A stretch of 22,866 nucleotides of DNA, taken from positions 1 through 22,866 of the forward strand of contig WLWR01000004.1 in the NCBI GenBank assembly GCA_012103495.1, written 5' to 3'. The notes under the pieces are model-generated. The model was given only the letters and a program-made list of their open reading frames with translations, was not told the origin of the DNA and made no database searches. The translations under genes were made by a program, and so were the position numbers. Of the stretch, positions 9,086 to 17,523 are shown piece by piece (the first letter of the stretch is position 1; every line of letters begins with the position of its first letter). Origin of the DNA: Legionellales bacterium. GTDB lineage: Bacteria > Pseudomonadota > Gammaproteobacteria > WLWR01.

Positions 9086-9243
9086 GAGAATACCTGAAAA
9101 AAATTGAAATTTACCGCAAAAATTATCCTTGATCCAATCCTAGCATTTACCTAAGCTACGTTGATGTTTGAACTATCCATTCACCAAGATTTAAAATTTT
9201 GGAAAATGGGACTTAATGACTCAACCAACCAGAGTAAATCGCT
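9086..9243. promoter_or_regulatory. Divergent spacer between ligA and the DUF4254 gene
   Basis: This 158-bp AT-rich spacer lies between two genes transcribed outward and so should carry both promoters. The ligA ribosome site (AGG on the minus strand, near 9094) is at its left edge. I could not assign -10 or -35 boxes with confidence. Confidence 0.4.
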
Positions 9244-9834
9244 ATGATGATTAATCCCACTACCATTGTTAAACTACACCGTCAGCTTACGTTAGATTGG
9301 CATCAATCACCACCGACGGTCGGTCAGACTGGCTGGCTAGCGTTGGTCGCGCAAAATCATTTGCACAATTTTCAACTGTGGCATGAAGAAGACAAAGCCC
9401 GACGTGATGATCAAGGTTTTGAATACGTGTATCACGCCAAACGCAATATTGATCATCACAATCAACAACGCAATAATTTAATGGAAGCCATGGATCAATT
9501 TTTGTATCAACAGTTGCAACCCGCTCAAGCTGATTGCCCGTTTAATTCGGAAACCCCAGGGATGATGATCGATCGATTATCCATTTTAGCATTGAAAGAT
9601 TACCATATGGCCGAGCAAACACAACGAAAGGATGTTGAACAATCGCACCTTGATCAGTGCCAATTAAAATTGGATCGCATTCATCAGCAATTGACTGATT
9701 TACAGCAATGTTTGCAACAATTGATTGACGAGGTTATTGCTAAACGTCGTAGCTTTCACATCTATTATCAATGCAAAATGTACAATGATCCTCAGTTAAA
9801 TCCCCAATTGTATACAGCAGCTACGCCAGATTAA
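9244..9834 (+). CDS. DUF4254 family protein (196 aa)
   Basis: I assign DUF4254 from the N-terminal pattern: a nearby aromatic and LWHEEDKARR (about residues 45-54), then AKRNIDHHNQQRNNLMEAMD (about 66-85), then PGMMIDRLSILALKDYHM in the middle. The C-terminal half is a predicted coiled coil (~130-170) rich in Gln and Leu. The molecular function is unknown; relatives are often found beside glycosyltransferase or lipopolysaccharide genes, which is not the case here. The start is ATG at 9244, with a second ATG directly after it; no strong Shine-Dalgarno is visible. Its stop TAA overlaps the stop of convergent zipA through a shared TTAA at 9831-9834. It looks inserted between zipA and ligA, which are neighbours in many relatives. 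Confidence 0.8.
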   Translation: MMINPTTIVKLHRQLTLDWHQSPPTVGQTGWLALVAQNHLHNFQLWHEEDKARRDDQGFEYVYHAKRNIDHHNQQRNNLMEAMDQFLYQQLQPAQADCPFNSETPGMMIDRLSILALKDYHMAEQTQRKDVEQSHLDQCQLKLDRIHQQLTDLQQCLQQLIDEVIAKRRSFHIYYQCKMYNDPQLNPQLYTAATPD

Positions 9835-10538
9835 GCCACTTCACTTTGCAAACGAACGCGATTTCTGTATTGAGTGATTCGATTTTCGACCAGCGGTGTA
9901 CGTTTATGATCCATCACCATCGCATTTAATTCTTCCGCCAATTGTTTTACCACACTCAGCAACAATTCAAACCGTTCCTCATCGATTTGTGCATGACCAG
10001 ATAATTCCATAAAAATCAATAACCCTTGGCAAGCAAATGAACCCATGTTTTGCATGTCGAACGTACCTGGCTCAGTGGCACATGCCAAACTGAATAAAAT
10101 AGGCCCTTGCCCATGATCGTGTTGGTAACGATGGAAAATATCCATTTCGCCAAAGCGAAAACCATTTGCCAACAATGCTTGTAACAATTCATACCCAGCA
10201 AATTGCTGCTCATTACGCGCAAACACATTCAAGGCAATGATGTTTGAAACGGACGATTCAGTGGGCGTTTCATTGAGGGGTAGATTGTCTTGAACAATTA
10301 CTGACTCAGAGTCAATTCCATCAGTCACAACCTCGTCTGCCTTCATCGAAGATGATGTCACTTGACGCACCGCCACCGCTTCATCATCCACCAATAAATC
10401 ATGCATATCCCCCAAATCCGGTTCTGTATATAAATCCTGTTGTTGACGTTCTTGACGCATGCGAATCAATGCACCGACGACCAAACCAATCACGCCTATG
10501 ATCAATCCAATCACAACCAATTTACCCACCGTTAACAT
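9831..10538 (-). CDS. zipA: Cell division protein ZipA
   Basis: ZipA anchors FtsZ to the inner membrane during early divisome assembly. The 235-residue protein has the typical layout: an N-terminal membrane anchor (about 5-24, hydrophobic, followed by RMRQERQQQ), a variable linker rich in Asp, Ser and Val (~30-100) and a C-terminal FtsZ-binding domain (~105-230). Family-typical phrases in that domain are the LNVFAR strand, FRFGEMDIFHRY and the LAEELNAMVMDHKR helix. The ribosome site AAGGGGAA overlaps the stop of smc, 11 bases upstream, so smc and zipA are co-transcribed and probably coupled. The linker is shorter than in Escherichia coli ZipA (328 aa). Confidence 0.93.
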   Translation of the reverse strand: MLTVGKLVVIGLIIGVIGLVVGALIRMRQERQQQDLYTEPDLGDMHDLLVDDEAVAVRQVTSSSMKADEVVTDGIDSESVIVQDNLPLNETPTESSVSNIIALNVFARNEQQFAGYELLQALLANGFRFGEMDIFHRYQHDHGQGPILFSLACATEPGTFDMQNMGSFACQGLLIFMELSGHAQIDEERFELLLSVVKQLAEELNAMVMDHKRTPLVENRITQYRNRVRLQSEVA

Positions 10539-10549
10539 GATTATTCCCC

Positions 10550-13500
10550 TTATGCTGCTTGTTGCTCTGCCAATGCGACGGCTTCGCTGACATCCACCGA
10601 GACAATGGTAGACACGCCCAATTCACGCATAGTAACACCAGACAAATAATCTGCCAATTCCATAGTAACCTTATTATGCGTGATGAAAATAAACTGTACT
10701 TGCGCTGACATTTGCTTCACCAAAGCACAAAATCGTGCAACATTGGCATCATCCAATGGCGCATCGACTTCATCCAACAAACAAAATGGCGATGGATTTA
10801 ATTGGAAAATAGCAAATACCAACGCCACCGCAGTCATTGCCTTCTCACCGCCGGATAATAAATGAATTGAGGTATTGCGTTTACCCGGCGGTTGCGCAAT
10901 CACATTCACCCCACTGTCGAGTAAATCATCGCTCGTCAATTGCAAATACGCTTGGCCACCCCCAAACAACTGCGGAAACAATTGGCGGAACGATTGATCC
11001 ACTCGATCAAAAGTATCTTTGAATCGTTCACGTGTTTCTTTATCAATTTTATGAATGGCTTGTTGTAAGGTGGTTAACGCTTCAGTTAAGTCTTGGTGTT
11101 GGCTGGTTAAATAAGTATGTCGCTCAGCCGCGGTCTGACATTCATCGATAGCGGCTAAATTAATAGCGCCCAAGCGTTGAATTTGCCGCTCTAATTGTTC
11201 AATGGTCTGCTGGCATTCATTCTCAGTGAATCCATCGGGCAATTGTTCAACTACGGTGGCCACACAAAACCCCGCCTCGGTGATGGCTTCATGGATGGTT
11301 GCTGCGCGCACTTTGGCTTCTTGCATACTCAATTGGCATTGTTGTACTTGCTCAACCACACTGTGCAACGCTTGTTCTGCATCATGATGTTGTTGTTGAT
11401 ATTCAGTTAATTGATGTGCCAATCTATCCAATTGGTTTTTTGCTTCATTCATTTGCTGTTCAGCAACGGCTTTCAAACCCAATTGTTGTTGCAACTGTTG
11501 TTGCTGTTGTTGATCAGGATCCATGACTTGAGTTAACGCTTGTTGCCACTGCTGCAAGCGTTGTTGCAATTGCTCAATGCGTTGTTGTGCACGTTGCCGA
11601 TGTTCTTGCAAGCCCTGACGCTGTGACTGTGCAGATTGTAATTGTACTTGCAATTGATGATACTGCTCACGCGCTTCATGACTCAACTCACGCGCTTGAC
11701 TCAGTTTGCTTTTGATGGTTTGTTGTTGATCCAGTCGTGTTTGCCGCTCATCGGCTTGCTGTTCCAAGGCAGTTAATGCTTGCTGCCATTTATAGCGTGT
11801 TTGTTGTAATTGTTGTTGTTGTTCATCTACTTGTTGTTGCAACGTTTGTAATTCTTGCTGAATTTTTTCTGAGCGTTGCACAACTTGCTGATGGCGTTGT
11901 TGATCAATTTGCAATTGTGCTTGCGCTTGAGTAAGCCTGCGATTGGCTTGCTGGGCTTGTTGCTGATAGGTATCGGCTTGTTGTTCTAAATCGGTGAGTT
12001 GTTGTTCACCTCGAGTCAATTGCTGTTGCAATTGTGTGATTTGTGTTTGGTTAACGATCAACTGCTCCGTCAATTCAGCCAAACGGACCTTGCGTTGTAA
12101 CACCCCACCCGCTGCATCATCGGCGGCTCGATTCACTCGAATCCAATGCGTGCTCAACCAAAGGCCTTGGCGTGTGACCACCGATTGAGTCGGAGTTAAT
12201 TCAGTACGAATTCGTAACGCCGTTGATAAGTCTTCAGCCAAATACACCTGGTCTAACTCAACCATCACATCGATTGGCAAGCCTTTCACTTGGCTAGCCA
12301 ATGTTGGGGAAGCAGTGGCCGTTGTGACATCGGTTGCCGATGTTTGCGAAGGATCAATAAATTGCCACTGTCCATGAGTCATTTGTTCAACCCATCCGGC
12401 GACAGTCGGCACATCGTCAATACAAATGGCTTGTAAATCACGTCCCAGCACCGTTTCAACCGCAACTTCCCAACCAGGAATCACATCAATTACTTCAGCT
12501 AATCGCTGTTGATGATCCAATTGATGTTGCACCAACCAGTGTTGTGATGCTTCGTCTTGTCGACCCAGTGCCGCGTCTTGCAGCAATTGCAATGAAGTTT
12601 GTTCTCCATGCCATGTTTGTCGTTGACGCTTCACTTCGTCTAATTGATGATGAATTTGCTGATGCGCGTGTTTTTGCTGCTGAATCTGTTGCTTGGTTTG
12701 GGTAATTTGATCCAAGTAGTTCGAGTGTTGTTGCTGATGATGGTCAATTTGTGCTTGACTGGTTTCTATGGCTTGGCTCAACTCGGTCAATTGTTCCTGG
12801 TTTTGTTCGGTTTGTAACGCTTGGATACGGGTGTGCAATTGCTCAATGCGCTGCTCAATATGTTGAATAGTGGTCTGTGCCACTTGGGCCGTCTCATTGG
12901 CACGCGCGTGTAGCTGTTGGAATGTCTCCCATTGTGTTTGCCAATCGGTGAGCGCTTCTTCTTGATCAGCAACCACTTGTTCATGTTGCTGTACTTGCTG
13001 CAACTGTTGCTGCGTGTGTGGTGTAATTTGATCAATCAAGTTGGTTAATTGGGTCACTTGGTGTTGATCTTCGACCAAGTCTTGCTTGGCGATGGCAAGT
13101 TCTGCCTCAACCTGGGCAATATCGTGTTGTAATTGTTGCTGACGTTGCTGTTGATGTTCAATCACTTGTTCTAAACGAGTGATTTCATGTCCTAGCTGAT
13201 AAAATTTCTGTTGCTCGTTTTGCCAGGCATCGTGTTGTTGGGTATGTTGTTGCTGTAATTGTTCCATTTGGGTTGTTAGTTGGGTCAAACCAGCCTGATG
13301 CTCCTCTTGAGTCACCGTATGTTGCTGTAATTGTTGTTGCTGCTGCGTTAATTGAGTTTGTAACGTTTGATGGCGCAATGCTTGCCATTGCGCCTTGGCT
13401 AGCCGTTCTTGTTCACGCAATACTTTGTAATGCTGCGCAGCTTTGGCTTGGCGCTGCAATTTTGTCAATTGTTGTTCCAATTCTTGCAAAATATCTACTA

Positions 13501-14080
13501 CCCGCTGTAAATTCTCTTGGGTGTGTTTGATGCGATTTTCCGTTTCTCGTCGGCGCTCTTTGTATTTGGAAATTCCAGCAGCTTCTTCTAAATAAGCACG
13601 CAATTCTTCTGGCTTGGCCTCAATCACTCGGCTGATCATGCCTTGCTCAATAATTGAATAGCTGCGTGGACCAAGACCCGTACCCAGAAAAATATGGGTA
13701 ATGTCTTTGCGACGGCAACGAGCACCATTGAGAAAAAATTGCGACTGGCCGTCGCGATTGACTACACGTTTGATGGCAATTTCATGATAATTGGCATATT
13801 CGCCGGAGAGCTTGCCCAAGCAGTTGTTAAATTGCAATTCGACACTGGCTTGGCCCACTGGGGAACGCTCAACCGATCCGTTGAAAATAACATCATCCAT
13901 CGATTCACCACGCAAATTGCGAGCTGAACTCTCCCCCATGACCCAACGCACCGCATCGATCACATTGGATTTACCACACCCATTGGGACCGACAATAGCA
14001 GTCAAGCGGTTGGGAAAGACGATTTTAATCGGATCAACAAACGACTTAAATCCAGCAAGTTGAATGGCAGCTAATTCCAT
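10550..14080 (-). CDS. smc: Chromosome segregation ATPase Smc
   Basis: Smc forms a ring-shaped ATPase with ScpA and ScpB that compacts and separates chromosomes. The 1176-residue length is normal. Visible are the N-terminal Walker A GPNGCGKS (31-38), two long coiled-coil arms, a hinge near the middle (about 515-670, including a PGWEVAVETVLG phrase), the ABC signature LSGGE (1075-1079) and Walker B CLLDEVDAPLDD (from 1100), with the D-loop just after. The coiled-coil arms are extraordinarily glutamine-rich, with runs such as QQQQQLQQQL. On DNA this gives long CAA/CAG-rich tracts and many false reading frames on the opposite strand. The start ATG 14080 fits the conserved N-terminus (IQLAGFKSFVDP). 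The ribosome site is weak. zipA follows 11 bases after its stop. Confidence 0.96.
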   Translation of the reverse strand: MELAAIQLAGFKSFVDPIKIVFPNRLTAIVGPNGCGKSNVIDAVRWVMGESSARNLRGESMDDVIFNGSVERSPVGQASVELQFNNCLGKLSGEYANYHEIAIKRVVNRDGQSQFFLNGARCRRKDITHIFLGTGLGPRSYSIIEQGMISRVIEAKPEELRAYLEEAAGISKYKERRRETENRIKHTQENLQRVVDILQELEQQLTKLQRQAKAAQHYKVLREQERLAKAQWQALRHQTLQTQLTQQQQQLQQHTVTQEEHQAGLTQLTTQMEQLQQQHTQQHDAWQNEQQKFYQLGHEITRLEQVIEHQQQRQQQLQHDIAQVEAELAIAKQDLVEDQHQVTQLTNLIDQITPHTQQQLQQVQQHEQVVADQEEALTDWQTQWETFQQLHARANETAQVAQTTIQHIEQRIEQLHTRIQALQTEQNQEQLTELSQAIETSQAQIDHHQQQHSNYLDQITQTKQQIQQQKHAHQQIHHQLDEVKRQRQTWHGEQTSLQLLQDAALGRQDEASQHWLVQHQLDHQQRLAEVIDVIPGWEVAVETVLGRDLQAICIDDVPTVAGWVEQMTHGQWQFIDPSQTSATDVTTATASPTLASQVKGLPIDVMVELDQVYLAEDLSTALRIRTELTPTQSVVTRQGLWLSTHWIRVNRAADDAAGGVLQRKVRLAELTEQLIVNQTQITQLQQQLTRGEQQLTDLEQQADTYQQQAQQANRRLTQAQAQLQIDQQRHQQVVQRSEKIQQELQTLQQQVDEQQQQLQQTRYKWQQALTALEQQADERQTRLDQQQTIKSKLSQARELSHEAREQYHQLQVQLQSAQSQRQGLQEHRQRAQQRIEQLQQRLQQWQQALTQVMDPDQQQQQQLQQQLGLKAVAEQQMNEAKNQLDRLAHQLTEYQQQHHDAEQALHSVVEQVQQCQLSMQEAKVRAATIHEAITEAGFCVATVVEQLPDGFTENECQQTIEQLERQIQRLGAINLAAIDECQTAAERHTYLTSQHQDLTEALTTLQQAIHKIDKETRERFKDTFDRVDQSFRQLFPQLFGGGQAYLQLTSDDLLDSGVNVIAQPPGKRNTSIHLLSGGEKAMTAVALVFAIFQLNPSPFCLLDEVDAPLDDANVARFCALVKQMSAQVQFIFITHNKVTMELADYLSGVTMRELGVSTIVSVDVSEAVALAEQQAA

Positions 14081-14247
14081 AAAAACATCATACGTCAGTC
14101 AAATAAAGTCGATATTCTAGCAGAAATTTACAAATCCCCAAGGTAACTATTTCATCACCGTTAACACGAAAAGCCCTCTTTGACGTATCTTGGATGAAAA
14201 TCATACTTCAAAATGTTCAGATAGCCATCCATGCTGTGCTTTAAAAG

Positions 14248-14310
14248 TTATCTATACCCATTCCACTTGCAGCTGCGAATTTTAAGCGTGTATTGAATGG
14301 GTATAGATAA
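14248..14310. repeat. Dispersed repeat copy B, bounded by a 16-bp perfect inverted repeat
   Basis: The arms 14248-14263 (TTATCTATACCCATTC) and 14295-14310 are perfect inverted complements. They enclose a 31-bp loop that holds the core GCGAATTTTAA (14275-14285). The 24 bases 14265-14288 are identical to 6934-6957 in copy A. It lies in the smc/lipoprotein divergent spacer, upstream of the lipoprotein start. Confidence 0.75.
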
Positions 14311-14353
14311 ATCTTCTAAACTTAAAGATAAATATTTGTGTGCGAGTTTAATT

Positions 14354-14596
14354 ATGAATAATGCAACTAAAACAATCGCTCTACTCACAGTTATCACTTA
14401 TGTTTCTATCAGTATGCTAGGTTGCAGTAACGTCTCAGGCAGTGATACAGGAACGGTATTAGGTGCGGCCGGTGGCGCGGGGCTAGGTTATTTAGCCGGT
14501 GACGGTGTAGGCTCTATCATTGGTGCAGGTGTGGGTGCTTATGCAGGCAAAAAAATTGGTGAAAAATCAGATCGTAAAAAAGACAATCAGCCATAA
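14354..14596 (+). CDS. Small glycine-zipper lipoprotein (80 aa)
   Basis: From ATG 14354 the protein has a short N-terminus with one Lys, a hydrophobic stretch (IALLTVITYVSISML) and a lipobox MLGC with Cys near residue 23, so it is probably lipidated and outer-membrane or periplasm facing. The mature part is a glycine-zipper region (GAAGGAGLGYLAGDGVGSIIGAGVGAYAG style) followed by a charged tail (KKIGEKSDRKKDN), as in the small Rick_17kDa/glycine-zipper 2TM lipoproteins. The frame extends upstream to an ATG at 14297, but that lies inside the inverted repeat and would bury the signal peptide, so the shorter start is preferred. No strong ribosome site is seen. The exact function of this family is not established. 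Confidence 0.75.
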   Translation: MNNATKTIALLTVITYVSISMLGCSNVSGSDTGTVLGAAGGAGLGYLAGDGVGSIIGAGVGAYAGKKIGEKSDRKKDNQP

Positions 14597-14664
14597 GAAA
14601 AACTGCTCTAGTGAACCAAAAGTATCTTTTTACTTAACACCAGCATTGAACCAATATCAGACGA

Positions 14665-16497
14665 TTATTGGAACTGTTCATCTAAATATTGCCGAATACG
14701 CTGAGCAAGTGCCACACTAATCCCAGCAACGGCCGCCAATTCCTCAACATTGGCTTGCTCAATGGCTTGCAAACCACCAAAATATTGCAACAAGGCTTGC
14801 CGGCGTTTTTTACCAACCCCGGGGATGGTTTCTAAAACTGAGCGTAACTGTTGTTTGGCCCGCTGCTGTCGATGACCGGTAATAGCAAATCGATGCGCCT
14901 CATCTCGAATTTGTTGCAAACCATGCAATGCGGGTGAATCAGCGGGTAAATACAAGCCTTCATGTTTTTCAGGTAAATACAAGGTTTCCAACCCCGGCTT
15001 ACGACTGCTGCCTTTAGCAATCGCTAACAATTGGACGCCACTGATTTGCAATTGTTCAAAGACTTGTTCCGCCACGGCTAATTGTGCTTTGCCCCCATCG
15101 ATGATCACCAAATCGGGTAACTTAGTTTCAGCGGCTTTCAAGCGCGTGTATCGGCGGATCAACGCTTGGCGCAACGCCCCATAATCATCGCCAGGCGTGA
15201 TGCCGGTAATATTGAACCTTCGATAATCATTTTTCACTGCACCACTTTGATCAAACACTATACAGGCAACTATGGTTGCTTGGCCTGCTGTGTGGCTGGC
15301 GTCAAAACACTCGATGCGCTGGGGAATACTGGATAATCCCAGAGCTTGTTTCAATTGTTGTTGCCTTTGAGTTAAATCCTGTTGTCCAGCCAATCGATGG
15401 GTTAACGCTACCTGTGCATTGGTATTGGCTAATTTGACCCAGTGCGCTCGCTGACCACTGACACGATGTACCACTTGAACTTTTTTTCCTAACTGTTCAC
15501 TGAGTGCATCGCTCAACCATTGAACCTCAGGCAATGCCAAATTGGTAATAATCACGCTGGGAATTTGCTCGGCATGCAAGGTGACCCAGTAATGTTGAGT
15601 AATAAACGCGGCTAAAATATCCGCAGCATCGCTGTCGGGGGGGGCTTTGGGAAACCATGCTTTACCTGCTAATACTTGACCAGCACGCACAGCCAACCAA
15701 TGCACACAAGCGATGCCCTGCTCCATGGCGACCGCCATCACATCAACATCGCCTTGGCTACCAGTGATAAATTGCTGTTGTTTGATGTGACGCAAACTGG
15801 TGATTTGATCACGTAACTTGGCTGCTAACTCAAAATTCAATTGATCACTGGCTTGCTGCATTTGATCAATCAACTCCTGGATCACTTGTTGATCTTTACC
15901 TTGCAAAAATAATCGCACATGACGAATTGCCGCTTGATAATCAGCCGGTTTAATGTATTGAACACACGGGGCAGAGCATCGTTTAATTTGATATTGCAAG
16001 CATGGCCGAGTGCGGTTGCGAAAAAAACCATCTTGACATGAGCGTACTTTAAAAATTTTCTGTAATAAACTCAATGTTTGACGTACCGCACCCACATTTG
16101 GATACGGACCGTAATATTCACCGGGTTGTTGACGATTGCCACGATACAAATCGACCCGTGCAAACACTGGATCATCAGAAATACGAATGTAGGGATAACT
16201 TTTATCATCACGAAAGTAAATATTGTATTTGGGTTTTAATTTTTTTATTAAATTACTTTCCAATAGTAATGCTTCATTTTCACTGCGGGTGACCATCACT
16301 TCAATATGATGGATGTGCTTCACCAATGAATGAATTCGCGGATTGACCACTTGCTTAGTAAAGTACGAGCGCACTCGTTTTTTTAAGTTGCGCGCTTTAC
16401 CCACATAAATCACCCGTCGATCAGCATCCAGCATTTGGTATACGCCAGGACGATCTGGCAATTGAGAAAGGGTTTGTGTAAGGTCGGATTCAGACAT
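14665..16497 (-). CDS. uvrC: Excinuclease ABC subunit C (UvrC)
   Basis: UvrC makes both incisions around a lesion in nucleotide excision repair, after UvrA and UvrB have marked it. All parts are visible in 610 residues: a GIY-YIG nuclease (GVY 18-20, YVG 31-33, Glu76) for the 3' cut, a cysteine cluster Cys154/166/174/178 at the same positions as the reported iron-sulfur ligands of the Escherichia coli protein, a UVR domain for UvrB binding (~204-239), an RNase H-like nuclease (Asp399, Asp467 in DGGK, His535) for the 5' cut, and two helix-hairpin-helix motifs (~555-605). The upstream response regulator ends nine bases before this ATG, the classic uvrY/letA-uvrC operon. Downstream it runs convergently towards the small lipoprotein gene. 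Confidence 0.97.
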   Translation of the reverse strand: MSESDLTQTLSQLPDRPGVYQMLDADRRVIYVGKARNLKKRVRSYFTKQVVNPRIHSLVKHIHHIEVMVTRSENEALLLESNLIKKLKPKYNIYFRDDKSYPYIRISDDPVFARVDLYRGNRQQPGEYYGPYPNVGAVRQTLSLLQKIFKVRSCQDGFFRNRTRPCLQYQIKRCSAPCVQYIKPADYQAAIRHVRLFLQGKDQQVIQELIDQMQQASDQLNFELAAKLRDQITSLRHIKQQQFITGSQGDVDVMAVAMEQGIACVHWLAVRAGQVLAGKAWFPKAPPDSDAADILAAFITQHYWVTLHAEQIPSVIITNLALPEVQWLSDALSEQLGKKVQVVHRVSGQRAHWVKLANTNAQVALTHRLAGQQDLTQRQQQLKQALGLSSIPQRIECFDASHTAGQATIVACIVFDQSGAVKNDYRRFNITGITPGDDYGALRQALIRRYTRLKAAETKLPDLVIIDGGKAQLAVAEQVFEQLQISGVQLLAIAKGSSRKPGLETLYLPEKHEGLYLPADSPALHGLQQIRDEAHRFAITGHRQQRAKQQLRSVLETIPGVGKKRRQALLQYFGGLQAIEQANVEELAAVAGISVALAQRIRQYLDEQFQ

Positions 16498-16506
16498 AGC
16501 ACTGGT

Positions 16507-17148
16507 TTAGATTAAATGAGTCACCCATTGATGCTGGAGTGCAAAACGCGTTAATTCCACATCATTTTTAACACCTACTTTAGCAAACAATCGGTATCGA
16601 TAGCTACACACTGTTTTAGCGCTAATAAATAATTTAGCAGCAATCTCAGCCACCGACTGGCCTTGCACAATCAATTGCATGACCTCTCGCTCCCGTTCGG
16701 ACAAATCCAACAACAAAGCAGTGGGATCCTGATTGGTGGTCTTATGCAAAGCAATTTTATGCGCAACCAGTGGGCACAAATACACCTCGTTTTTAGCCAC
16801 TTGTTCAATGGCATGCAGCAACTCCTTGATAGGTGAACATTGACTGACATACCCTTTGATCCCTATTTGCAACAATTGTGTGACTTGTGCGGGCACAATC
16901 GTTTGACTCATGCCAATGATACCCAACGTTGGTTTGACTTGCAGCCATTGGCGAATGGCTACCACATCATCCACATCTGGCAATGGGCAATTAACAATGA
17001 CACTGTTGATTGGATGATCAGTAATCCATGACAATGCTTGCTGTCCTGTGAACACACTTGCGATGACACGAAGTTTGTGCTTTTTGAGTAACAGATCCAT
17101 TGCCTGGCAAACCATCTGTTGTTGGTCAACCAACAAAATATTCGTCAA
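16507..17148 (-). CDS. LuxR-type response regulator (UvrY/GacA/LetA-like) with degenerate receiver
   Basis: The 213-residue protein has the UvrY/GacA/LetA layout: a CheY-like receiver (1-125) and a LuxR/NarL helix-turn-helix (about 147-205, with LSEREREVMQLI, SAKTVCSYRYRLFAKVGVKNDVELTRFA). Its place directly before uvrC supports this family. In relatives this regulator switches on small RNAs that titrate CsrA. The receiver lacks key residues: the phosphoacceptor Asp is Asn53 (VIVNCPLP), the second acidic pocket residue is Gln9 (LLVDQQ) and the conserved Lys is Gln103 (GYVSQ); Ser81 remains at the Thr/Ser position. Phosphorylation by a BarA/LetS-type kinase is therefore unlikely. The start is TTG at 17148, supported by AGGAG eight bases upstream and by alignment with the MINVLLVD start of UvrY. 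The symbol is left blank because the signalling role may have changed. Confidence 0.88.
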   Translation of the reverse strand: MTNILLVDQQQMVCQAMDLLLKKHKLRVIASVFTGQQALSWITDHPINSVIVNCPLPDVDDVVAIRQWLQVKPTLGIIGMSQTIVPAQVTQLLQIGIKGYVSQCSPIKELLHAIEQVAKNEVYLCPLVAHKIALHKTTNQDPTALLLDLSEREREVMQLIVQGQSVAEIAAKLFISAKTVCSYRYRLFAKVGVKNDVELTRFALQHQWVTHLI

Positions 17149-17255
17149 TGCTTGAACTCCTAACTATTGAGAATTACCGATCATCCCAAATCAAACTGAT
17201 ATCTGTTTGAGAAAACCAGTGATATCGTAGCACGGTCACTGGGAAGCACAATAGC

Positions 17256-17286
17256 GGATACTCCCAAAAGAGCGAAGGGAGTATCC
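17256..17286. repeat. Perfect 10-bp inverted repeat with 11-nt loop
   Basis: GGATACTCCC (17256-17265) and GGGAGTATCC (17277-17286) are exact inverted complements. Neither strand has a T-run after the stem, so a simple intrinsic terminator is unlikely. It lies about 110 bp upstream of the response-regulator start. It could be an operator, an RNA hairpin in a leader or part of a mobile repeat. Confidence 0.65.
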
Positions 17287-17339
17287 CACCCCATGTCAAG
17301 CTATAAATTCTACTTGCGTTTGATTTTTGTCGCAGGTGG

Positions 17340-17490
17340 TATTTTAAGCCTGCACGCGGTGATAGCTGACAAGATTTTGATTGAAAAATTCGCCAGGCTC
17401 ATTCGAAGATTTTTTTTGAGAAGCGGCGCAACATGCCGATCAAGGCACGTTTAAAATTCGCAGCTTCAGCTACGATGCAGATAGAAAGAC
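17340..17490 (-). repeat. Dispersed intergenic repeat, copy C
   Basis: Read on the minus strand this matches copy A near 6921-7050 over roughly 110 bases. Shared blocks include the core GCGAATTTTAA (17451-17461), CGGCAT, TTGCGCCG, an A-run and TCGAATGAGC. By eye the identity is around three quarters, with a few small gaps. Its left part carries further inverted segments such as GCAGG/CCTGC. Confidence 0.65.
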
Positions 17491-17523
17491 ACCACTCGAT
17501 GAAAGCTTAAAATTCATAGATAT

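Larger units (their letters stand above)
17149..17523. other. Gene-free, repeat-rich spacer
   Basis: This 375-bp stretch has no credible ORF. It holds the ribosome site of the response regulator (AGGAG, 17157-17161 minus), a short inverted repeat CCAGTG/CACTGG (near 17215-17242), a perfect 10-bp hairpin (17256-17286) and a copy of the dispersed repeat (about 17340-17490). The promoter of the response-regulator operon should be in its left part, but I cannot place it exactly. Confidence 0.5.

Noticed and set aside
11380..13350. Possible minisatellite or CRISPR-like repeats (TTGTTG/CAACAA tracts)
   Set aside because: The repetition is irregular, has no spacers, and is explained by poly-Gln coding in the Smc coiled coils.
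10680..14063. Many plus-strand ORFs of 60-90 aa within smc
   Set aside because: They come from the CAA/CAG-rich Smc coding sequence, which avoids stops on the opposite strand. None has a recognisable domain or start signal.
14297..14353. N-terminal extension of the glycine-zipper lipoprotein
   Set aside because: The extra 19 codons start inside the inverted repeat and would place a charged segment before the lipoprotein signal peptide, which is implausible.
14651..14671. Inverted repeat CCAATA/TATTGG at the uvrC end as a terminator
   Set aside because: The stem is only six AT-rich pairs, overlaps the uvrC stop and has no T-run, so it is too weak to call.
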